Shown here piece by piece: positions 58,972-64,000 of a stretch of DNA of 64,000 nucleotides; the stretch's first letter is position 1; each line of letters starts with the position of its first letter. Position numbers and translations under genes: made by a program. The stretch spans positions 868,001-932,000 of the forward strand of contig NZ_FNON01000001.1 in assembly GCF_900107045.1 (NCBI RefSeq), in the 5' to 3' direction. Below the pieces are notes generated by a model that made no database searches, had not been told where the DNA came from, and was given only the letters and a program-made list of their open reading frames with translations. Source of the DNA: Amycolatopsis xylanica. Its GTDB lineage: Bacteria > Actinomycetota > Actinomycetes > Mycobacteriales > Pseudonocardiaceae.

Positions 58972-59310
58972 ATGGTGAACGTGCTCACCATGGACGGCAC
59001 CGTGACCTGCGGCCATGTGCCGCCTGGAACGCTGCGGCCGACGAGCGCCGCGAAGCTCGCGGTACGCGGGTTCCCGGTGCTCGTCGAGTCGTCGATCGCC
59101 GTCATCGGACCGGGCTGCACGGCCAAGCAGGCCGGTGACGCTCCGTGCGTCAAGACGGGCCCGATCGTCGCCGGACGGGCAGTGAAGCTCAGGGCGGGCG
59201 GCATGCCGGTGATCCTCGCTTCGCTGGCGGGCCCGACCATGGGTATCAGCGGCGGCGTCCCGGGCAAGCTGACGGTCACTGCCGCGCAGCTCAAGCTGGT
59301 GGCGTCATGA
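58972..59310 (+). CDS. PAAR-like spike-tip protein
   Basis: This 112-residue protein has a beta-rich, glycine-rich sequence with TMDGTVTCGHVPPGTLRPTS, a CTAKQAGDAPCVK cysteine pair and VKLRAGGMPVILASL. It sits on the tip of the VgrG-like trimer in the family's usual plan. The first half carries a histidine in GHVPPG that could join cysteines in metal binding, as PAAR cones bind zinc. It follows the spike gene by 13 bases and overlaps the gp25-like gene by four. Confidence 0.8.
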   Translation: MVNVLTMDGTVTCGHVPPGTLRPTSAAKLAVRGFPVLVESSIAVIGPGCTAKQAGDAPCVKTGPIVAGRAVKLRAGGMPVILASLAGPTMGISGGVPGKLTVTAAQLKLVAS

Positions 59311-59696
59311 GCGAGCGTTTCTACGGCAGGGGACTGGCTTTCCCGTTAGGACTGACCGAGGGCGGGCTCAGTGAGTCGGCCGGCATCGCGAAGGTCGAGG
59401 AGTCGATCCGGATCATACTCGGCACCCGGTGCGGGGAACGGCTGATGCGCCCGCGTTTCGGCTGTGACCTGCACAGTCTCGCGTTCGCGCCGAACAACGC
59501 CTCGACCGCGAACCTCGCCCGCTACCACGTGACCGAGGCGCTGGCCCGCTGGGAACCGCGGATCGAGGTGCTCGAGGTGACGGTCGCGAACGACAACCTC
59601 GCCGCCGCGCTGCTGATCGACATCCGCTACCGGCTGCGCGTCACCCAGGACATGCGCAACCTCGTCTACCCGTTCTACCTGGAGCGTGCGCGATGA
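59307..59696 (+). CDS. gp25-like baseplate wedge protein
   Basis: The 129-residue protein is a gp25/GPW-type baseplate component. The family core is visible as GTRCGERLMRPRFGCDL, followed by NLARYHVTEALARWEPRIEV and a final strand. gp25 initiates sheath assembly and links baseplate to sheath. ATG 59307 overlaps the PAAR-like stop, and the stop overlaps the next gene. Its presence between spike and baseplate-J genes is the standard eCIS order. Confidence 0.95.
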   Translation: MSERFYGRGLAFPLGLTEGGLSESAGIAKVEESIRIILGTRCGERLMRPRFGCDLHSLAFAPNNASTANLARYHVTEALARWEPRIEVLEVTVANDNLAAALLIDIRYRLRVTQDMRNLVYPFYLERAR

Positions 59697-61816
59697 CCTC
59701 CCCTTCGCGGCGCGGGCGGATCGTCCCGCCGAACCTGGACGACCGGACCTGGCAGGACCTGGTCGACGAGATGCGCGCGCTCATCCCGAAGTACGCTCCA
59801 CAGTGGACCGACCACAACCCGGGCGACCTCGGCATGACGCTCATCGAGCTGTTCGCGTGGCTCGGCGAGGGCGTGATCTACCGGCTCAACCAGACGCCGG
59901 TCAAGAACCACCTCGCGGTGCTGAATCTCCTTGGTGTGACGAGGAATCCGCCCGCGCCGGCGCACACCCACCTGACCTTCACCTCCGGCGCGGGCCGGGT
60001 GGTCGTGCCCGCCGGGACGCAGGCGCAGAGCGCGGCACGGGAAGGCCGTCCGCCGGTGGTGTTCGAGACCGATCAGGACGTCGCCGTGCTGCCGACCACG
60101 TGGAAGGCCGCGCTGCTGATCGGGCCGTACGCGACGGGCGCGGCCGCGAGCCAGTACGACGAGCTGGCCGCGACCCTGATCGGTCCGCCGACGGGCCGGT
60201 ATCTTCTGCGGGTCCCGCCGGGCCAGACCGTCCAGCTGTGCCTGGGTTTCGACCGGCGCGTCGCGGACGAGTTCGCGATCGGGCACCGGTTCGCGCACCC
60301 GGCGGCCGGCCAGGTTTCCGTGCAGTGGACGCATTCCAAGGACACCGTCGAGCCGATGGCGTGGCCCGCGATCGCGAACGTCGTCGACGGCACCGACGCG
60401 TTGCACCGTGACGGGACGGTCCGCGTCACCCCGCCGGACAGCTGGGCGGCTCAGCGCGCCTCGGGGCCGCCCGCGCTGAAGCCGTGGACCTCGGTGACCC
60501 CGCGCGACCCGGCGACCGCCCCCGCCGACCCGCTCTTCTGGCTCGGTGCCCGCATCACGAACCCGGGCGCGGCCACGGTCGCGGTCGAGGTCGACCGGCT
60601 GCTGTTCAACGCGGCCCCGGCACGCACCGCGCTGACCATCCGCACCCCGGAGCTCCTCGGCCAGAGCACCGGCGAGCCGTTCCAGGTCTTCCAGCTCCAG
60701 AAAACCCCGCTGTACCAAGGACCTGGGGGAGACGGACTGGTGATCCAGGTCGGCACCGGCAGCCCGCCCGCGTGGCAGGACTGGACGCGCGCCGCCACCC
60801 TCCCGCACGGGCCCGGCCGGGTGTACCTGGCCGACCCGGTTACCGGCGAGATCCGCTTCGGCGACGACGAGCACGGCTCGATTCCCCCGTCCGGCGGCCA
60901 AATCCGGGCGCTGAGCTACCGGCACGTCGACGCGGGCGCGGCAGGGAACGTCGGCCCCGGGCAGGTCAGCGTGCTCGGCACGACCCGCGCGGGCGCGCTG
61001 CCCGCCGGGATCACCGGGGTGACCAACGCCGGGCCGGGTCTGGACGGCGCCGACGAGGAGACCGTCGACGAGACGGTGCGCCGCGCCCCGGCGGAGTTCC
61101 GCGCCCGCGACCGCGCGGTGACCGCCGAGGACTTCGAGCTGCTCGCCACCGAAGCCGGGGACAACGTCGCGATCTGCCGGTGCCTGAGCCCGCGTTCGAA
61201 GGGCGACGACCCGTGGACCTACGCCGGGATCGTCAGGGCGCCCGGCTCGGTCACCGTGATCATCGTGCCTGATCAGGGCATGTCGGTCGCCCGGCCGGAA
61301 CCGGCGCAGGAGCAGCTGCGCGAGGTCCGCGCCTACCTCGAGCCCCGGCGCGAGGTGACCGCGCATCTGGAGGTCCACGGCCCGCGCTACCTGCCGGTGG
61401 CCGTCAACGTCGAGCTGGTCGTCTGGCAGGAGGCGATCGACGCCGGGGCCGACCAGAACCAGGTGCGCGCCGAGATGCTGGCCGCGATCGGCCGGTTCCT
61501 GCACCCGACCGCGGGCGGGCCTGGCGGCGCGGGCTGGCAGATCGGGCAGCCGGTGCTCACCTCGGACCTGCTGCGCGCGATCGCGCCGTCGGAGGACCTC
61601 GGGTACCTCTCGGTGCTGCAGGTCCGCCCGGACATCCCCGCCTATCACTTCCCGCCGCTCAACCCCGATGGCACCGCGGCCAACTACGACCAGGACAACG
61701 AGCGGCCGTTCCGGCTCTCGCCCTTCGGCGCCTCGGTGCGTGTCGCCGATTACGAACTCGTGTGCGCGGCGGCCGACAGCGCGCACACGATCAAGGTCAC
61801 GGTGCAGGCCGCATGA
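59693..61816 (+). CDS. Baseplate J/gp6-like protein (Pvc11 type)
   Basis: The 707-residue protein begins with WQDLVDEMRALIPKYAPQWT, a start typical of the large eCIS baseplate protein (Pvc11/Afp11). Later it shows PGDLGMTLIELFAWLGEGV and, near residues 450-490, the conserved DEETVDETVRRAPAEFRARD with AVTAEDFELLATEA, which mark the baseplate-J domain. A C-terminal part with VTAHLEVHGPRYLPVAVNVE completes the wedge. It forms the baseplate ring that triggers contraction. Both ends overlap neighbouring genes by four bases. Confidence 0.95.
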   Translation: MTSPSRRGRIVPPNLDDRTWQDLVDEMRALIPKYAPQWTDHNPGDLGMTLIELFAWLGEGVIYRLNQTPVKNHLAVLNLLGVTRNPPAPAHTHLTFTSGAGRVVVPAGTQAQSAAREGRPPVVFETDQDVAVLPTTWKAALLIGPYATGAAASQYDELAATLIGPPTGRYLLRVPPGQTVQLCLGFDRRVADEFAIGHRFAHPAAGQVSVQWTHSKDTVEPMAWPAIANVVDGTDALHRDGTVRVTPPDSWAAQRASGPPALKPWTSVTPRDPATAPADPLFWLGARITNPGAATVAVEVDRLLFNAAPARTALTIRTPELLGQSTGEPFQVFQLQKTPLYQGPGGDGLVIQVGTGSPPAWQDWTRAATLPHGPGRVYLADPVTGEIRFGDDEHGSIPPSGGQIRALSYRHVDAGAAGNVGPGQVSVLGTTRAGALPAGITGVTNAGPGLDGADEETVDETVRRAPAEFRARDRAVTAEDFELLATEAGDNVAICRCLSPRSKGDDPWTYAGIVRAPGSVTVIIVPDQGMSVARPEPAQEQLREVRAYLEPRREVTAHLEVHGPRYLPVAVNVELVVWQEAIDAGADQNQVRAEMLAAIGRFLHPTAGGPGGAGWQIGQPVLTSDLLRAIAPSEDLGYLSVLQVRPDIPAYHFPPLNPDGTAANYDQDNERPFRLSPFGASVRVADYELVCAAADSAHTIKVTVQAA

Positions 61817-63441
61817 CCGCGAACAGCGACTACCTCAAGTACCTGCCACCGGTGCTGTGGGAGGACTCCGGCGAGTTCTCCCTCGGCGCGATGCTGCGGA
61901 TCTTCGAGAAGGTGCTGACCGGCATCGACGACGGCGTCGAGCTGGCGCACGGCGATCACGCGCACGGTCCGCTCACCGACGAGGTCGAGCGGCGAGCGGG
62001 CGTCTTCGATCCGTGGGCGACGCGGCCGGAGTTCCTGCCGTGGCTCGCTTCGCTGGCCGGGCTCGACTTCCCCGCGCCACGCGGCGCCGATCTGTGGGAC
62101 GAGTACCAGCGGCGCAAGGTGGTTGCGGAGATCGCGAAACTCCATCGCCTGCGCGGCCGCAAACTCGGCCTGAGCCGGTACCTCGACCTGCTCGGCGCCG
62201 GTCAGGCACGCGTCGCGCTGGACGACGGCACCCGGCTGCTGGCCGTCTCACCGAGGCCGGGGCGCGGCGCCGTGGTGACCGGCATGGTCACGAAAGGCCC
62301 GGTCGTCGTCGGCCGCGAGGTCCGCTCCGAGGGCGTGACCAGGCCGTGGTGCCTGACGACCGCGCCCGACGGCGGCCTGATCGTCGGCGATCTCGGGCTG
62401 CCGGACGGACTCGCGGTGCAGCTGAAGAACCGGGTGTGGCACCTGGACGCGGCGGGCGCCTGCGACATGGCGGGCGCGCCGCCGAAGCCGCTGCCGATCG
62501 CCAAGACCACGCTCACGCTGACCAGGGTCGTGGCCGTCGCCGTCCGCAAGAACCCGGACACGCTCTACGTTCTCGACAGGGCCGGGCGCCTGCAGGCCGT
62601 TCCCGCGCCGTTCCGCACGGGTGCCGCGACACAGCTGACCTCGCTGATCAGCGGCGGCACGACCTTCGCGCCGGTCGCGATGGCCGTCGACGCGGCGGGC
62701 GACCTGATCGTGCTCGACCGCGGCGACGGCCCCGGCACCCCGAACCCGCCCAAGATCATCACCGTCCGGCCGTCGCCGCTCGCCGTGACCCGCACGCCGC
62801 TGCGCACGGTCCGCGAGCCGCTGTCACTGGCCATCGAGCCGGACGGGACCTTGCTCATCGGCGACGGCGGCGTCCAGGAACCAGAGAATCCCGCGCAGTT
62901 CCCGGGAAACCTGGTCAAGGTCGACCGCAGGACTCCCGTGTGGACGGAGACCACACTGCTCCCGGCGGCCAATCCGCTGGTCGCGCCGACCGGCCTCGCG
63001 CGCACCCGCGACGGCTCGCTCTACGTGCTCGACGCCGGGCTGAAGCCGTTCTCGCCGTCGACCACCGATCCGTACATCTGCCCGGTGGCCGAGCACGCCG
63101 CCGTGCTCCGCGTGGACGCGGCCGGGCGCGCCGAGCGGATCACCGAGCCCGGCCAGTTCGTCTATCCGACCGGGATGGTCGCCGACGGCGACCGCCTGGT
63201 CGTCTGCGACCCAGGGCAGCCCGCGGGTGGCTGGCCCGCCGTCGACCCGAGATTGCTGCTGAGCCGGGTGCGGCCGTTCCAGTTCGACGTCGTCATCCAC
63301 TTCGCGCAGCCGAGGCTGCCGCCTGATCAGGACGCGAGGCGGCTCGTGCTCAACCGGGCGGTGGTCACCATCCGGACCATCGTCGACCGCCAGAAACCGG
63401 CCCACACCGTGTGGAACCTGGTCACCTCGATCTTCTCGTGA
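61813..63441 (+). CDS. Tail protein I-like baseplate protein fused to a beta-propeller-like region (Pvc12 type)
   Basis: The first ~150 of 542 residues match tail protein I/Pvc12: SDYLKYLPPVLWEDSGEFSL, RIFEKVLTGIDDGVELAHG and ATRPEFLPWLASLAGLDFP. Then about 320 residues contain recurrent NHL-like blades: GGLIVGDLG, DTLYVLDRAGRL, GDLIVLDRGDG, GTLLIGDGG, GSLYVLDAG and DRLVVCDPG. A short C-terminal segment resumes the wedge-like sequence (FDVVIHFAQPRLP). This propeller may act in target binding or baseplate decoration. ATG 61813 overlaps the previous stop. Confidence 0.8.
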   Translation: MTANSDYLKYLPPVLWEDSGEFSLGAMLRIFEKVLTGIDDGVELAHGDHAHGPLTDEVERRAGVFDPWATRPEFLPWLASLAGLDFPAPRGADLWDEYQRRKVVAEIAKLHRLRGRKLGLSRYLDLLGAGQARVALDDGTRLLAVSPRPGRGAVVTGMVTKGPVVVGREVRSEGVTRPWCLTTAPDGGLIVGDLGLPDGLAVQLKNRVWHLDAAGACDMAGAPPKPLPIAKTTLTLTRVVAVAVRKNPDTLYVLDRAGRLQAVPAPFRTGAATQLTSLISGGTTFAPVAMAVDAAGDLIVLDRGDGPGTPNPPKIITVRPSPLAVTRTPLRTVREPLSLAIEPDGTLLIGDGGVQEPENPAQFPGNLVKVDRRTPVWTETTLLPAANPLVAPTGLARTRDGSLYVLDAGLKPFSPSTTDPYICPVAEHAAVLRVDAAGRAERITEPGQFVYPTGMVADGDRLVVCDPGQPAGGWPAVDPRLLLSRVRPFQFDVVIHFAQPRLPPDQDARRLVLNRAVVTIRTIVDRQKPAHTVWNLVTSIFS

Positions 63442-63457
63442 GCGAAAGGAGCCGGTG

Positions 63458-64000
63458 ATGCTGCGGCGAACCGAGTATTGGAATGTCAGCACCGGCACTG
63501 TCCGAAGTGGAGCGACCGGGCACGGCGAGACCGTGACCGACGTCGAGGACTACCTCATCCCGCTCGACCGGGCCCGCACCTCTGGCCTGCATGGCTGGGG
63601 TGTCGCGGCCGGGCTGCGCGTGACGGCCACCGTCGGCTCGGCCGGGGTCACGGTCCTGCCGGGGACGGCGGTCGACGCGGCGGGGAACGTGGTCGTGCTG
63701 GCCCCGGGCGGGCTCGCCGTGGTCGATCCGACCGTCGATCCTGATCAGCTGCAGAACGTGCCGACGGTGCCGGTGGAGGTGACCGGGGTCGGCGTCGCGA
63801 CCGCGCCCGGCGACTTCCTGCTGACGCTCACGTGGCGGGAAGTGCTGGGGGACAACACGGTCGCGAACGCGCCGGCGCTGCTGCACGCGCCGTGGCTGCG
63901 GCTGGTCGCGGCGGCCGGGTTCGCCGATGTCGGCAAGCAGATCGTGCTGGCCGGGGTGACCGTGGACGCGGACGGCAAGGTCACCGCGCTGACCACCGGC
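63458..64000 (+). CDS. eCIS structural protein, 5' part (runs past the window)
   Basis: An ATG with an AAAGGAG site starts a frame that is open to the window edge, giving 181 residues so far. It begins MLRRTEYWNVSTGTV, then DVEDYLIPLDRARTSGLHGW and GVAAGLRVTATVGSAGVTVL, with a beta-rich PGTAVDAAGNVVVLA repeat-like region. Proteins with a GLHGWGVAxGL motif and a following PGxAxDxxG are often encoded at this position in actinobacterial eCIS loci and may form baseplate or fibre parts. It is 16 bases after the propeller-fusion gene. Confidence 0.7.
   Translation, partial: MLRRTEYWNVSTGTVRSGATGHGETVTDVEDYLIPLDRARTSGLHGWGVAAGLRVTATVGSAGVTVLPGTAVDAAGNVVVLAPGGLAVVDPTVDPDQLQNVPTVPVEVTGVGVATAPGDFLLTLTWREVLGDNTVANAPALLHAPWLRLVAAAGFADVGKQIVLAGVTVDADGKVTALTTG

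Noticed and set aside
49429..64000. Contractile-tailed prophage
   Set aside because: No capsid, portal, terminase, integrase or lysis genes; AAA ATPase, DUF4255, DUF6760 and DUF4157 genes mark an eCIS.
1..64000. tRNA, rRNA or known riboswitch genes
   Set aside because: No cloverleaf-like or conserved RNA consensus was recognised on reading; a covariance-model scan would be needed to be certain.

Overview
The window is high-GC actinomycete chromosome. Base composition, frequent GTG starts, ATGA and TGATG stop/start overlaps, a DUF222-HNH endonuclease (the family of the mycobacterial 13E12 repeats), SigE-type sigma factors and many secreted actinobacterial families all fit. A Pseudonocardiaceae member such as Amycolatopsis is my inference; no rRNA or tRNA gene is present to settle it.

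Region 1 (1-10.0 kb) looks like the edge of a natural-product cluster. A tightly overlapping + strand operon encodes two acyl-CoA dehydrogenase-like proteins, a MATE-type exporter, four successive GNAT-like proteins, an AcpS-like phosphopantetheinyl transferase and a NodU-type carbamoyltransferase. Beside it lie an atypical LuxR-type response regulator, a FemAB/GNAT-like protein and a Rossmann-fold dehydrogenase-like protein. Region 2 (10.0-24.4 kb) is a mixed housekeeping and accessory block: a large PcfJ-like protein, an oxidoreductase divergent from a TetR regulator across a clear palindromic operator, an acyltransferase-3 membrane protein, an NmrA-like reductase, a nucleotidyltransferase-BON fusion with a metallophosphoesterase, acetate kinase, a cation/proton antiporter, a MerR regulator with a palindromic operator, an APH-type kinase and a lipoprotein. 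Region 3 (24.4-27.1 kb) is a repeat-rich, partly decayed segment. A DUF222-HNH gene is bracketed by inverted copies of a roughly 165 bp hairpin element, with a third copy, a duplicated 5' end of the HNH gene and a peroxidase-like gene relic beyond it.

Region 4 (27.1-40.8 kb) holds a candidate conflict-type pair (EACC1-like membrane protein plus HExxH protein), a secreted alpha/beta hydrolase, a two-component system followed by two nitroreductase-like genes, an iron-box-controlled siderophore ABC operon and two orphan proteins. Region 5 (40.8-46.0 kb) is the most unusual system. Four translationally coupled genes encode a 116-residue protein made of five tandem ~21-residue repeats, a TPR protein, an ABC transporter with an apparently complete C39 peptidase domain, and a second ABC transporter. 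Two mutually exclusive hairpins precede the operon. I read this as a dedicated processing and export system for a repeat peptide. Region 6 (46.1-49.3 kb) encodes a DUF4331 protein, a TPR protein and a lipoprotein.

Region 7 (49.4-64.0 kb, continuing past the window) is an extracellular contractile injection system (eCIS). It starts with a SigE-type sigma factor and membrane anti-sigma-like protein. Then come a AAA ATPase, DUF4255 cap protein, sheath, tube, assembly protein, DUF6760 protein, DUF4157 putative effector, LysM hub protein, VgrG-like spike, PAAR-like tip, gp25, baseplate J, a tail-protein-I/beta-propeller fusion, and the start of a further structural gene. Three dispersed copies of a long palindrome (16.1, 40.3 and 49.3 kb) lie at or just after gene ends.
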